DNA of 39,076 bases, from NCBI GenBank assembly GCA_012034595.1, contig JAAUPE010000060.1:1-39076 (forward strand), read 5' to 3'. The position numbers were made by a program, and so were the translations under genes. Each line of letters begins with the position of its first letter. Position 1 is the first letter of the stretch. Below are positions 1 to 8,636 of this stretch, piece by piece. A model generated the notes under the pieces. That model made no database searches, was not told the DNA's origin, and saw only the letters and a program-made list of their open reading frames with translations. Source of the DNA: Calothrix sp. CSU_2_0. GTDB lineage: Bacteria; Cyanobacteriota; Cyanobacteriia; Cyanobacteriales; Nostocaceae.

Positions 1-177
1 GGGAGAATCCCCGTGGCAAAGTTTGCCCGGTGGCGCATTTCGCGGCTATGCCGACTTGTTCGCTTTTAGCGTTCCCGCAGGGTAGCGACTGCCGTCCGTG
101 GGCATTAATTGCGAATTGCGAATTGCGTAGCTTGCTTCTCGCGACAGCGAGTATTGCGAATTGTACTGACCCTCCGG
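1..177. repeat. Cluster of short palindromic and tandem repeats
   Basis: This is non-coding sequence downstream of the metK-like gene. It contains the tandem unit GCGAATT (two full copies near 111-124, more near 150-165) and small GC-rich palindromes such as TTCCCGCAGGG. Similar patches occur at 32690-32775 and 38640-38830. Such clusters are typical dispersed repeats of filamentous cyanobacteria. No coding potential is seen. Confidence 0.5.
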
Positions 178-1372
178 TTAAAAAATATCAACTTTATCTG
201 TAATTTCCCAGGGTACACGAATATCTGTTCTCCCAACATGACCATAGGCTGCTAATTTTTCGTAAAAACCACCTTTCACAAGGGAAGGTAAAAATCTTAA
301 GTTGAATTGTTTAATAATTCCAGCCAAACGAAAATCAAAATTTTTTTCTAAGATTTTGGTAATTTCTTCATCGGAGATTTTTCCCGTCCCAAAGGTTTCG
401 ACTTGGATACTTAAAGGTCGAGAATATCCGATGGAATAACTAAGTTGAACTTCACATTCCTCGGCGATTTTAGCAGCAACAATATTTTTTGCTGCATAAC
501 GGGCTATATAGGCTCCAATTCGATCTATTCTGGTTGGGTCTTTCCCGCTTAAAGCTGCACCACTATGTCGGGAATATTCTCCATAGGTGTCAATCGCATT
601 TTTTCGCCCTGTTAAGCCAGAATGAATTGAAGGACCACCGACGTTAAATGGTTCGTCGAAGTCGATAAAAATTCTGGTGTTTCGATCTGGTTGAAGTTCC
701 TCGTATAAAAATATCGGTTTAATCACCGCTTCGCGAATATCATCAGCAAGTTCTTGGAAATTGGATTTTTCTAAACTATTTTTGACTGGCAATAATAGAA
801 ATACTATGAATTTTATAGGGTTTGCGTTCTCGGTACTCTATGCCGACTTGAGTTTTGCCATCCGGAGATAAATAACCTAGTTTTTTTTGCAATTTGACCG
901 CACTGAGTTGTCTGGCTAATTTATGGGCTAAATGAATTGGTAAGGGCATCAAAGTAGGGGTTTGATTGCAAGCAAATCCAAACACTGTCACCTGGTCTCG
1001 AACCGTAATTTGCTCAATTTCGGCATCGGACAATTTCTGTTCATCAAGTTCCGCAAAATTATGAATGCTGGCGGTTGGTAGTGCTTTCAAACTAGTTAAA
1101 ATACTACAAGTCTTACCATTAAAATCTGGTTGGTCGTAGCCAACCTTATCAATAACTTGCCTAGCAATATTGGTAAAATCAACATTCGCATTCGGCTCAA
1201 ATCTAGCTGCCAAAAACACAATCCCTGTAGACACAGCACATTCTGTAATAATTTTGGCATAGGGGTCTTGGAGAAGGAAACGGTCTACAATTGCATCGCT
1301 GATTTTATCGCAGAGTTTATCTGGATGTCCTTCTGTAACTGATTCAGAAGTAAACAAAAAATCTTTTTTCAT
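178..1372 (-). pseudogene. metK: Divergent S-adenosylmethionine synthetase, frameshifted
   Basis: This MetK-family protein would make S-adenosylmethionine from methionine and ATP in the cytosol. The N-terminal frame (776-1372) has the ATP-binding motif GHPDK. The C-terminal frame (178 to about 790) has GLTGRK, SGKDPTRIDR and the terminal AAYGHVGR...PWE block. Together they give about 400 aa, the normal family length. The frames separate at an A5 run (779-783 on the plus strand); one extra A restores SQKNSLEKSNF and a full-length protein. It is a divergent paralogue: the usual GAGDQG loop reads TVRDQV, and the Asp of GGPxGDxG is His (GGPSIHSG). These changes lie near the metal/methionine site, so activity cannot be assumed. 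A housekeeping metK should exist elsewhere. The break could be real, slippery, or a homopolymer sequencing error. Confidence 0.85.
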
Positions 1373-1472
1373 AATTAATTAGGGAGTAGTAAAGAATTAT
1401 TTTCACCGACAGATATTGTCTTTCTTCGGATGGAAACATTTAACTAAAAATCCAAAATCCAGAATCCGTCTT

Positions 1473-1513
1473 GGAAAATTGAGCGGGACGGAAACCGACA
1501 CCGCTCATTTTCC
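1473..1513. terminator. Hairpin between ATPase and metK-like gene
   Basis: GGAAAATTGAGCGG pairs with CCGCTCATTTTCC (13 paired bases with one bulged T, 15-nt loop). It lies between the stop of the ATPase gene and the start of the metK-like gene, both on the minus strand. There is no clear U-tract, so it may be a transcript-end or processing hairpin rather than a standard terminator. Confidence 0.4.
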
Positions 1514-1515
1514 GC

Positions 1516-1563
1516 AAAATCCAAAATCTAAAATCCAAAATCTAAAATCCAAAATCCAAAATC
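1516..1563. repeat. Heptameric tandem repeat (AAAATCC/AAAATCT)
   Basis: Nearly seven consecutive 7-bp units alternate between AAAATCC and AAAATCT and end just past the 3' end of the ATPase gene. Related units also occur at about 1446-1466. This matches the short tandemly repeated repetitive (STRR) sequences known from heterocystous cyanobacteria. Confidence 0.75.
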
Positions 1564-1566
1564 ATA

Positions 1567-4500
1567 TTATCTAGCCGAACTGAGCTTTTTTCTTGTTTCA
1601 TTGACTATCAAAGGTAAGAAGGCACTGCTAGTAATTACAAGTCCATCTGTAAGATTAATTGGTGACAAACTTAATAAAATTCGCATTCCGGGAACTCCCA
1701 GACAAAGCAATTGCAAGCCAATCGAACCAAAAATAGCTATATTCAAATATTGATTTTGTGGCAGTTTATCAACATCAAACACGGTGGATGTTGGGGAGCG
1801 ACAACTGAGGGCATAAAGCAGTTGACCAACGGTCAAACTCATAAAAGCAATCGTACTTGCTTGGGGACCCATACCATATTTACGAATACCGTATCCATAA
1901 GCAGCTAAACTACTCAAAGATATGCTTCCAGATTCAAAGAAAATACTACCAAAATCGGATTTTTTAATAATCGGTTCGTCGGGGTTACGGGGTGGTTTAG
2001 TTAATACATCCGGTTCGGTTGGTTCTAAGGCAAGGGCTAAACCGGGAAAGATATCTGTAACTAAGTTCAACCACAGAAGTTGAATCGCATTTAACGGTTG
2101 TCCCATACCCGCAGTAGTTGCTGCTAGCATCACTATGATTTCACTGAGGTTAGTAGACAAAAGAAAATGCACCGATTTTCTGATGTTGTTATAGATAGTT
2201 CGTCCCCGACTCACAGCTATAATCATGGTCTCCAAATTATCATCGGCAATGATGATATCTGCAACCTCCCGCGCAGCGTCGGTACCACCGCTACCCATCG
2301 CCACACCCACCTGCGCGGCTTTTAAGGCTGGGGCATCATTTATACCATCCCCCGTCATGGCAACGACTCGTCCGGCTGACTGCAATGCTTGGACAATCTG
2401 GAGTTTGTTGGCAGGGCTAATCCGAGCAAATACATTTACTTTGTCAAATAGGGCGGTTTTTGCTTCAGGATTAATACTGCTTAAGTCAGTGGAATCCAGG
2501 ATTTTTAACTGATGGTGGTTGGCTAATTCTAACTCTTTGGCGATCGCAAATGCTGTGGGGGTTTGGTCTCCGGTAATCATTACGGTATCAATTCCTGCTT
2601 GATGGAATTGACCGATTAAGTCTTTGACTCCTGTTCTAATGGGGTCTGTCATCCCGATTAAACCCAGCCAAATCAGATTTTGTTCGGGATTGTTCGCTAA
2701 GTTTTCTGTCATGTCTGCATCACTGATACGAGTATAAGCTACTGCCAGTACCCGTAATGCTTGACCCGCCATCCGCTCGTTTTCCAATTCAATTGCTAAT
2801 TTATCCTCTTCAGTCAGGGGAACTATTTCCCCTACTTGCATCCAGCAATTGCACAGTTGCAAAACTTCCGTCGGTCTACCCTTGACCGCAACCAATGTAT
2901 GGCGATCGCAAGTATCGTGGAGGGTACTCATAATATTACGATTTTCCGATCGCTGGTTAATTCCCTTGAGAGGATGATTTTTCCGCAGACCGATTACATC
3001 AACCCCAGTGGCGATCGCCATATCAATTAAGGCATTTTCCGTTGCGGAACCATTGACGATGTACTCACCATTTGAACCTTGCATCACCTCACTTTCATTA
3101 CACAGAACCGACACATGTAACATCTGCAACAAGCCATCGGAATTATAGGGATTAATGGTTTGATTGATGTTGCGAAATTCACCATTCCCAACCCGAATTA
3201 CCTGGGAATCACAATGTATTTCCACCACTGACATGCGGTTTTCCGTAATCGTCCCAGTTTTATCCAAACAAATCTTTTGTACCGAACCCAACGCTTCCAC
3301 CGCATTCAAACTCCGCACCAAAACTTGATGTTTCCGCATATCGCGAATTCCCAAAGCCAAGGTTGTAGTTGCCACCGTCGGTAGACCCTCCGGAACTGCG
3401 GCGACGGCTAAGGATATGGATGTCGTTAACATTACCAACCACGGATAGCCCCGCAATAATCCAATCAGAAAAACAATCCCGCAGATACCACCACTCAACA
3501 GCACCAATTGACTACCAACTTTGTCCAATTGTTTAGCTAGGGGAGTATCTGTCGCACTTGCCGAACCAACCAGTTGTTGGATGTGACCGAGTTCCGTAAA
3601 TTTACCAGTTCCCGTCACCACCGCCATACCTTGCCCACCCGTAACAAGAGTACCTTTGTATACCATGTTTATTCGGTCTGCCAGGGAAACATCTTCGCCG
3701 GATAGGGGTTGAGTTATTTTTGTGACTGGTATACTTTCACCTGTTAATGCCGACTCATCGACACTTAAATTATCTGCCTGCACCAGTCTGGCATCTGCGG
3801 CAATATAACTACCAGGTTTGAGGACTAAAATATCTCCAGGAACAATATTTTCGGTATTTATTTCCGTAGTTTGACCATTTCTCAAGACAAAAGTCAATGG
3901 GCGATCGCATTTTTTGAGGGAACGAATAATTTTTTCCGACTGACTTTCTGTAAAATAGCCAATCGCAGCATTAATTCCCACAACCCCCATAATCACCAAA
4001 GCATCAATCCAGCCACCTGCTACCCCCGAAAGCACGGCTGCACCAGTTAATAAAGCTACAGGTAAAGACTGAAACTGCTCGGTCAAAACCCGGAGTTGGG
4101 AACGCGATACCGACTCAGGTAAAAGATTTTGTCCGTGTTTATTGAGTTTTTCTAAAGCAGATTCATCAGATAAGCCTAAAGTTTTGGAACTGTTCAAACA
4201 CCCAACCACTGCATCAGCTTCAAGTAAATGCCAATCCTCAGTGGTTTGATTTGCATTCACGGAGATAATTTCCTGGGGATTCCTAGCCATTGGCGGCACT
4301 TTTGCTAACTGGTTTGAGAACCGATCTTGATTGGATTTCTGCCGATACTCTCGAACTATACACAGGATAATATGCTGAATTTGTAAATGGCTAATATCTG
4401 GATTAAAAAAAATTAAAACATTACTAGTCAGTGTATTTGCACGCACAGAAATAATTTCGGGTATTTGTTTCAGCGAGAATTCTAGATAATACTTAAAAGA

Positions 4501-4572
4501 TTCCCGCAGATAAAGTTCATTTAATTTATACCGACCCCTACCTTTGATGCTGGTGTGTATTGCTTGAACCAC
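1567..4572 (-). CDS. P2A-type calcium-transporting ATPase with N-terminal HMA-like domain
   Basis: This is an ATP-driven cation pump of the membrane, most likely exporting Ca2+. The P-type hallmarks are TGES near residue 276, the phosphorylation site DKTGT (Asp437) and TGDGINDAP near 738. Ca2+-site residues known from SERCA are kept: Glu in PEGLP (M4), Asn and Glu in STNLSEI (M5), and Asn/Thr/Asp in LNLVTD (M6). The first ~100 residues form an HMA_2-like alpha/beta domain without a CxxC metal motif. I chose the GTG at 4572 because AGGAGG lies 6 nt before it; an upstream TTG at 4596 is in frame but unsupported. The length (1001 aa) is normal plus the extra domain. The 37-aa membrane ORF lies upstream on the same strand. 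The shared TCCTCA promoter motif lies 95-130 nt before the start. Mn2+ transport remains possible. Confidence 0.9.
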   Translation of the reverse strand: MVQAIHTSIKGRGRYKLNELYLRESFKYYLEFSLKQIPEIISVRANTLTSNVLIFFNPDISHLQIQHIILCIVREYRQKSNQDRFSNQLAKVPPMARNPQEIISVNANQTTEDWHLLEADAVVGCLNSSKTLGLSDESALEKLNKHGQNLLPESVSRSQLRVLTEQFQSLPVALLTGAAVLSGVAGGWIDALVIMGVVGINAAIGYFTESQSEKIIRSLKKCDRPLTFVLRNGQTTEINTENIVPGDILVLKPGSYIAADARLVQADNLSVDESALTGESIPVTKITQPLSGEDVSLADRINMVYKGTLVTGGQGMAVVTGTGKFTELGHIQQLVGSASATDTPLAKQLDKVGSQLVLLSGGICGIVFLIGLLRGYPWLVMLTTSISLAVAAVPEGLPTVATTTLALGIRDMRKHQVLVRSLNAVEALGSVQKICLDKTGTITENRMSVVEIHCDSQVIRVGNGEFRNINQTINPYNSDGLLQMLHVSVLCNESEVMQGSNGEYIVNGSATENALIDMAIATGVDVIGLRKNHPLKGINQRSENRNIMSTLHDTCDRHTLVAVKGRPTEVLQLCNCWMQVGEIVPLTEEDKLAIELENERMAGQALRVLAVAYTRISDADMTENLANNPEQNLIWLGLIGMTDPIRTGVKDLIGQFHQAGIDTVMITGDQTPTAFAIAKELELANHHQLKILDSTDLSSINPEAKTALFDKVNVFARISPANKLQIVQALQSAGRVVAMTGDGINDAPALKAAQVGVAMGSGGTDAAREVADIIIADDNLETMIIAVSRGRTIYNNIRKSVHFLLSTNLSEIIVMLAATTAGMGQPLNAIQLLWLNLVTDIFPGLALALEPTEPDVLTKPPRNPDEPIIKKSDFGSIFFESGSISLSSLAAYGYGIRKYGMGPQASTIAFMSLTVGQLLYALSCRSPTSTVFDVDKLPQNQYLNIAIFGSIGLQLLCLGVPGMRILLSLSPINLTDGLVITSSAFLPLIVNETRKKLSSAR

Positions 4573-4666
4573 AAAGTACCTCCTAGCCAGTTCCAATTCC
4601 TGTGTTTGCTATCTGTTTGTGAATGTTTCCCATCTATCAATCAGATATCCTCTGAATCCAATCAAA

Positions 4667-4700
4667 AAGATAGTACAAAAACTTGAGGATTCCATGAGGA
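4667..4700 (-). promoter_or_regulatory. Putative promoter with TCCTCA direct repeat (ATPase)
   Basis: On the minus strand TCCTCA (4700-4695), five bases, TCCTCA (4689-4684), eleven bases, then TATCTT (4672-4667) as a -10-like hexamer. A further TCCTCA lies upstream at 4719-4714. The repeat phase is 11 bp, one helical turn, as for OmpR-family regulators. It drives toward the ATPase start about 95 nt away. The same layout appears at 5179-5212, 6923-6956 and 8637-8670. Confidence 0.5.
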
Positions 4701-4758
4701 GCAAATACTAATTTGAGGAGTCAATAATATAACCATACACATACACATACAAAACCCC

Positions 4759-4792
4759 CTCCAAAGATGCGATCGCGTCTGGGAAGGTGGAG
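4759..4792. terminator. Possible terminator hairpin centred on HIP1
   Basis: AGAtGCGATCGCgTCT (4765-4780) is a near-perfect palindrome around a HIP1 octamer, flanked by CTCC and GGAG. On the minus strand it is followed by GGAGGGGGTTTTG. It lies between the small membrane ORF and the ATPase promoter, where a terminator for the small ORF would be expected. The T-run is short. Confidence 0.35.
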
Positions 4793-4872
4793 TTATATAG
4801 GAATGTATGAAAGGAGGTTGAAAAATTAGAGTATAAGGGGAAAAGGTTTAGTGTCAATAAAACCTTGATTTT

Positions 4873-4986
4873 CTACAAAACAGGGATAGCTGCGATCGCT
4901 AATAGCAACAAAACAAATAAAGCCACTACACCAAGTTTCAAAACCGAATATTTTGTGATTATATGGAATGCGGGATTATCAGCCAT
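4873..4986 (-). CDS. 37-aa single-pass membrane peptide
   Basis: I recognise no family. The ATG at 4986 is preceded by a strong ribosome-binding site, GGAGGTG, with 6 nt between it and the ATG. The peptide begins MADNPAFHIITKYSVLK. It then has one continuous hydrophobic stretch of about 20 residues (LGVVALFVLLLLAIAAIPVL) and stops. This is the layout of a one-span membrane peptide with a short polar N-terminus. It sits about 300 nt upstream of the Ca2+-ATPase gene on the same strand, with its own copy of the shared promoter motif upstream. Small one-span peptides are known to regulate or stabilise P-type ATPases (sarcolipin, KdpF), so an ATPase-associated role is a reasonable inference but not shown by the sequence. 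Confidence 0.6.
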   Translation of the reverse strand: MADNPAFHIITKYSVLKLGVVALFVLLLLAIAAIPVL

Positions 4987-5178
4987 ATTTGCACCTCCAT
5001 GAAATTTTTGCTCGCAGGGGAAGCCGATTATCTGTGAATTAGATACTTACCCTCTTATTATCTCTTACCAACACAGGGGATAAGCAATAATTAACATTTC
5101 TTTGTCTCCAAATCAAAAGTTTGCAGTGTAACTGCCAATGTTTTGCTCCTTCTTTTGTCCGCAATAATTACCATAACC

Positions 5179-5212
5179 TTTATACACAAATAATTTGAGG
5201 AACTTGTGAGAG
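5179..5212 (-). promoter_or_regulatory. Putative promoter with TCCTCA direct repeat (small ORF)
   Basis: On the minus strand CTCTCA (5212-5207), five bases, TCCTCA (5201-5196), eleven bases, then TATAAA (5184-5179). The motif points toward the 37-aa membrane ORF, about 190 nt away. It also lies in the 5' region of the divergent TrkA-N gene, which it might affect. Confidence 0.5.
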
Positions 5213-5278
5213 TCACGATCGGAATCTAACGTTTATTGCTTAAAAACTGCCAAACTTAAAAAGTATTCCGAACCCAAA

Positions 5279-5806
5279 TTGTTATCAATTCCCGAACACA
5301 TTAGCGGTCATGTTGTTGTTGCAGGTTATGGCAGAGTCGGAAAAGTATTGGTCAATATCGTGCAAAACCAAGGCTATCCAGTAGTCGTCATCGAAAATAG
5401 CGAAGCATCAATTCAACGTTTGCGGAATCTAAACATACCCTATATTTTCGGGGATGCAGATTCGGAACTAGTTTTGGAAAAAAGCCACTTAGAAACAGCC
5501 AAAGCACTCGCGATCGCTCTTCCCGATCCCGCTAGTACCCGCATCCTCCTTTCCCATGCACTCGCGATCGCACCCAACTTAGATATTATCGTGCGATCGC
5601 ATTTCGATCGCGAAATCGATTTGCTCACCCAAATGGGAGCAAAGGAAGTCGTACAACCGGAATTTGAAGCGGCTTTAGAATTAGGATCGCATTTACTAAC
5701 AACTTTGGGAGAACCGGAAACCAGTATTCGGCAAATTCTCTCTACAATTCGCATTGGCAAATATCGCAGTATCCGCTCGAATTTTAGACATTTGGATGAA
5801 AGTTAG
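5279..5806 (+). CDS. TrkA-N (RCK) NAD-binding protein, possibly antiporter remnant
   Basis: This 175-aa protein is essentially one RCK/TrkA-N domain, the cytosolic NAD(H)-binding gate of K+ channels and KefB/C-type cation antiporters. The Rossmann signature GYGRVG lies at residues 17-22, followed by VVVIEN at the end of strand 2. The likely start is TTG (5279) with no good ribosome-binding site. The frame stays open upstream to about 5210 without another usual start. Its first residues (LSIPEHISGHVVVAGYGRVG) resemble the linker that joins the membrane part of CPA2 antiporters to their RCK domain. It may therefore be the surviving C-terminal piece of a ~700-aa KefB-like transporter, or a free-standing RCK subunit. 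The TrkA-C domain is absent or truncated. Confidence 0.7.
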   Translation: MLSIPEHISGHVVVAGYGRVGKVLVNIVQNQGYPVVVIENSEASIQRLRNLNIPYIFGDADSELVLEKSHLETAKALAIALPDPASTRILLSHALAIAPNLDIIVRSHFDREIDLLTQMGAKEVVQPEFEAALELGSHLLTTLGEPETSIRQILSTIRIGKYRSIRSNFRHLDES

Positions 5807-5898
5807 AATTTTCTGCAATTAGGCTCACAAGTTCCTTACACAGCACTTGCTAAATCTCAAAAATCAGATTTTTTCTTAGATATCTTACCAGGATGAAA

Positions 5899-5928
5899 GA
5901 GCGATCGCGATTGGAATTGCGATCGCTC
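5899..5928. terminator. Bidirectional terminator-like hairpin
   Basis: GAGCGATCGCGATT and AATTGCGATCGCTC form a 14-bp stem with one mismatch and a 2-nt loop, containing a HIP1 octamer in each arm. It lies between the convergent TrkA-N (plus) and DUF4360 (minus) genes, as expected for a shared terminator. Confidence 0.5.
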
Positions 5929-5995
5929 GAAGGTTATGTATTATCGCCTTGTCTTACCTTTTTCCACTCAATTAAATATTTGCAGCATTGATTTG

Positions 5996-6607
5996 CTAAT
6001 TACTAGGGCAAGTACGATATTTGACATGATAAACTAAACCACGATGGGCGAGATCGAAAGAGTCAACAGTAGCCATTCCCTTACCTTTGGCAATCATGTT
6101 TGCATTTACCCGCATGTTTAAACTGTCTCCACAACGAGACCAAACATCCGCAACTGTCACCAAACTATCTCGGACGTTATATTCCCGTTCACCAGTAAAG
6201 GTTCGCGAAAAAACTGGTCCATTTTGACCCGCAAAGAAATATTCGGCTCTCAGTCTAGCAGTGGTTTCGGGAGCTACATAACCCCGATAATCGGCATCGT
6301 AAAGAGATATTTGATAGCCTTGAGGGACTCCAATGGGAATACTCAAATTACAGCTTTTACGGCTTTCGGTGGGTTTATTTCCAAGGGCGATAAATCGATC
6401 GAATAGAATACTTAATTCCTGACCATCCGGACTGAGACTGACACTTGCGGTTCCTCCCGGACACCCATTCCCACCATAATTTGCACCCATAATTTCAACT
6501 TTTGGTGCGGCAAAAGCAGGGCTAATAAAAGCAGTCAATAATGCAGATGTTGCGAGAATTGTTGGTATCAGTTTATTAGATACTTTTTTGAGATTTTTCT
6601 TATTCAT
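5996..6607 (-). CDS. DUF4360 family secreted protein
   Basis: This is a 203-aa exported protein of unknown function. The N-terminus is a Sec signal peptide: MNKKNLKK, a hydrophobic core, then AFA before APKVEI. The mature part has DUF4360-type blocks: GGNGCPGGTASVSLSPD, LSILFDRF, SCNLSIPIGVPQGYQISLYDADYRGY and a C-terminal Cys (YRTCPSN). Several conserved cysteines suggest disulfides outside the cytosol. The ATG at 6607 is chosen because GGAGG lies 5 nt upstream; an earlier in-frame ATG (6619) overlaps that site. A weak TCCTCA-like pair with 12-bp phase lies about 35-50 nt upstream (6641-6658), too close to the start to be convincing. Confidence 0.85.
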   Translation of the reverse strand: MNKKNLKKVSNKLIPTILATSALLTAFISPAFAAPKVEIMGANYGGNGCPGGTASVSLSPDGQELSILFDRFIALGNKPTESRKSCNLSIPIGVPQGYQISLYDADYRGYVAPETTARLRAEYFFAGQNGPVFSRTFTGEREYNVRDSLVTVADVWSRCGDSLNMRVNANMIAKGKGMATVDSFDLAHRGLVYHVKYRTCPSN

Positions 6608-7055
6608 ACAGACCTCCATCCCTCTGATGTAATTTTTTTTTGAGGAATTTACCGAGGAAAAGGTTTAAAAATTTATTCTTGTATCTACTATTATTTTACT
6701 TCGACGACCAATAAAGGTAATATAAATAATTGATAAAGTTTACAATTTAGTGATTTTTAATCTCCGTCACCGATAAAAATCTAAATAGTACTAACAACAG
6801 CTTTTAAATTTTATTAAAAAAAATTACTGCATCGGCAGCACAATCGAAAACTATGTCTAGCAGAGATTGCTACAAGTGCTAGGGTGATAACCAGAATTCC
6901 AGCACCGTCAACGATCGGTATTTCCTCACAAAATCCTCAAGTTATTTTCATACCCTAAATATTATGGAAGTTGCATATTTTGGGAGCATCCCAGACAAAT
7001 ATTCAATAGCTTGAAGCAAAGCCATTTGGCACAAGCAAATCGGAGGTTTCAAATT
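6608..7055. other. Intergenic region between divergent genes
   Basis: This is an AT-rich non-coding stretch between the DUF4360 gene (minus) and the phosphoribosyltransferase remnant (plus). The only structured element I see is the TCCTCA repeat promoter at 6923-6956. No ORF with a credible start or family match is present. Confidence 0.5.
6923..6956 (+). promoter_or_regulatory. Putative promoter with TCCTCA direct repeat (PRTase-pfkA)
   Basis: TCCTCA (6923-6928), five bases, TCCTCA (6934-6939), eleven bases, then TACCCT (6951-6956), a weak -10. The downstream base context AGTT matches the copy before the ATPase. It lies about 100 nt before the phosphoribosyltransferase start and would also serve pfkA. 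Confidence 0.45.
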
Positions 7056-7468
7056 ATGACATTTATTTTTAAAAATCGAACTCAAGTCGGACAAATGCTG
7101 GCAAAAAAATTATCGGCTTATGCAAACCAAGCCGATACAATTGCGATTCCCTGCGGGATAGCTTCGCTTACCGCTTTAGTTCGCGCAGGTGTTCCCGTGA
7201 CATACGAAATTGCTACAGCCCTTAACATTCCCCTCGATATTGTTACCGTCAAAAAGCTATCGGTACTTGGTAACAGCGAATTGGCAATGGGAGCCTTAGC
7301 GAAGCTCCCTGGGACGGGGTATTATCGATGAAGTTGTCTGTTTACTAACTCCAGAGCCTTTTTACAACGTTGGGTTTAGATACGAAGATTTTGCGGAAAT
7401 TATCGATGCAGAGGTTCGCAATCTAATCGAACGCTCGCATTTGAGATTTGCGATCGCAGACAATTAAA
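7056..7468 (+). pseudogene. Phosphoribosyltransferase remnant, catalytic core deleted
   Basis: The start (ATG 7056, GGAGG 9 nt upstream) and the first ~70 residues match cyanobacterial phosphoribosyltransferases, which transfer ribose-5-phosphate from PRPP: MTFIFKNRTQVGQMLAKKL, RAGVPVTYEIATALNIPLDI and ELAMGA. The end also matches, in another frame from about 7319: IIDEVVCLLTPEPFYNVGFRYEDF. The ~100 residues between them are gone, including the PRPP loop (usually VDDGIATGAT), so it cannot be active. A 27-nt in-frame palindromic insert (about 7148-7174) replaces part of the first beta-loop. A second repeat-like patch (about 7295-7318) sits exactly at the internal deletion. The stop is 17 nt before pfkA, so the reading unit probably now acts only as a leader. 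Confidence 0.8.
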
Positions 7469-7485
7469 TTGGTGAGGTGGATTTG

Positions 7486-8550
7486 ATGAAAACACAAAAA
7501 AGATTGGGGATTCTCACGAGTGGAGGAGATTGTCCGGGTTTGAATGCGGTAATTCGAGCAGTTGTCAACCATGCAATTTCGACTTACGGTTGGGAAGTTG
7601 TCGGTATTCCCTATGCGACAAAAGGTTTATTGGAAAGAAAAGCTATTCCCCTATCGTTGCATGGTTTGGATTTGCGGGGAATTGACCCGTTGTTAAATAT
7701 GGGAGGAACGATTCTCGGTAGTATTAATAAAGGAGATACCCTCGATCGCATCGATGAAATTATCACTTGCTATCATGACTTGGAACTCGATGCTTTGATT
7801 GGCATTGGTGGAGATGGCAGCTTGGCAATATTGAACAAATTACGAGCGGTGGGAAATTGGCAGTTTATTGCCATTCCCAAAACCATCGACAATGATGTAG
7901 CACTAACGGATCGAGTGGTGGGATTTGATACTGCTGTGAACACGATCGTCGATTCGCTCAACCGTCTCACATTTACCGCAGCCAGCCACGATCGCATTAT
8001 GATTGTTGAAGTGATGGGACGTAGCGCTGGGCATTTGGCACTACATTCGGGTATTGCTGGTGGTGCAGATGTAATTTTGATTCCTGAAATTGCCTATAAA
8101 ATCGGGGAAATATGCCAACATCTGGCAGAGTTACGCGAAAAGTGGGGACGCAAATTTGCAATTGTTGTGGTTGCGGAAGGAATAAAGATTGCTGAAGATT
8201 CGGCTTTATATCCGTCGTGTCAAACTCCAACTTGCGGAATCGGACAATATATCGCAGACGAAATCCGCAATTGCAGTCACAACGAACTCGATATTCGCGT
8301 TTCCGTGTTGGGACATATTCAACGGGGAGGAATACCTACAGCTTTGGATAGATTAGTTGCAACAGCTTTTGGTAAAACTGCCGTGGATTTAGTCGCTGCT
8401 GGGGAAACTGGAAAAATGGTTGCTTGGCACAATGGACAAGTCGAAGCTGTTGCTTTGGATGCGGTATTGCTTCATAGTCCATTGCATGTAACGACAAATT
8501 CTTATTTAGTGGAAACAGCCCGTGCTTTGGGTATTTATATTGGTAAATAA
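7486..8550 (+). CDS. pfkA: ATP-dependent 6-phosphofructokinase
   Basis: This enzyme phosphorylates fructose 6-phosphate to fructose 1,6-bisphosphate in glycolysis (cytosol). It has 354 aa. Motifs in order: LTSGGDCPGLNAVIRAVV near the N-terminus (ATP site), GIGGDGS (the Gly version, which marks ATP rather than pyrophosphate use), PKTIDNDV with the catalytic Asp, GFDTAVNTI, EVMGRSAGHLAL, and LGHIQRGG near residue 280. I use ATG 7486 because GAGG lies 8 nt upstream; an in-frame GTG at 7477 overlaps that site. The gene follows the phosphoribosyltransferase remnant by 17 nt, so it probably shares the TCCTCA-type promoter at 6923-6956. All catalytic motifs look intact. Confidence 0.95.
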   Translation: MKTQKRLGILTSGGDCPGLNAVIRAVVNHAISTYGWEVVGIPYATKGLLERKAIPLSLHGLDLRGIDPLLNMGGTILGSINKGDTLDRIDEIITCYHDLELDALIGIGGDGSLAILNKLRAVGNWQFIAIPKTIDNDVALTDRVVGFDTAVNTIVDSLNRLTFTAASHDRIMIVEVMGRSAGHLALHSGIAGGADVILIPEIAYKIGEICQHLAELREKWGRKFAIVVVAEGIKIAEDSALYPSCQTPTCGIGQYIADEIRNCSHNELDIRVSVLGHIQRGGIPTALDRLVATAFGKTAVDLVAAGETGKMVAWHNGQVEAVALDAVLLHSPLHVTTNSYLVETARALGIYIGK

Positions 8551-8636
8551 GTTTTCTACCTTCTCCTAGTTGTTTTACTCGCTCTGATTTTTTCTTGCTT
8601 GTAAATAGAGATACTTGATTCGACCAGCTAATTTTA

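Noticed and set aside
6641-6658. TCCTCA-like pair upstream of the DUF4360 gene as a fifth regulon site
   Set aside because: Phase is 12 bp rather than 11 and the implied -10 would overlap the leader and ribosome-binding site.
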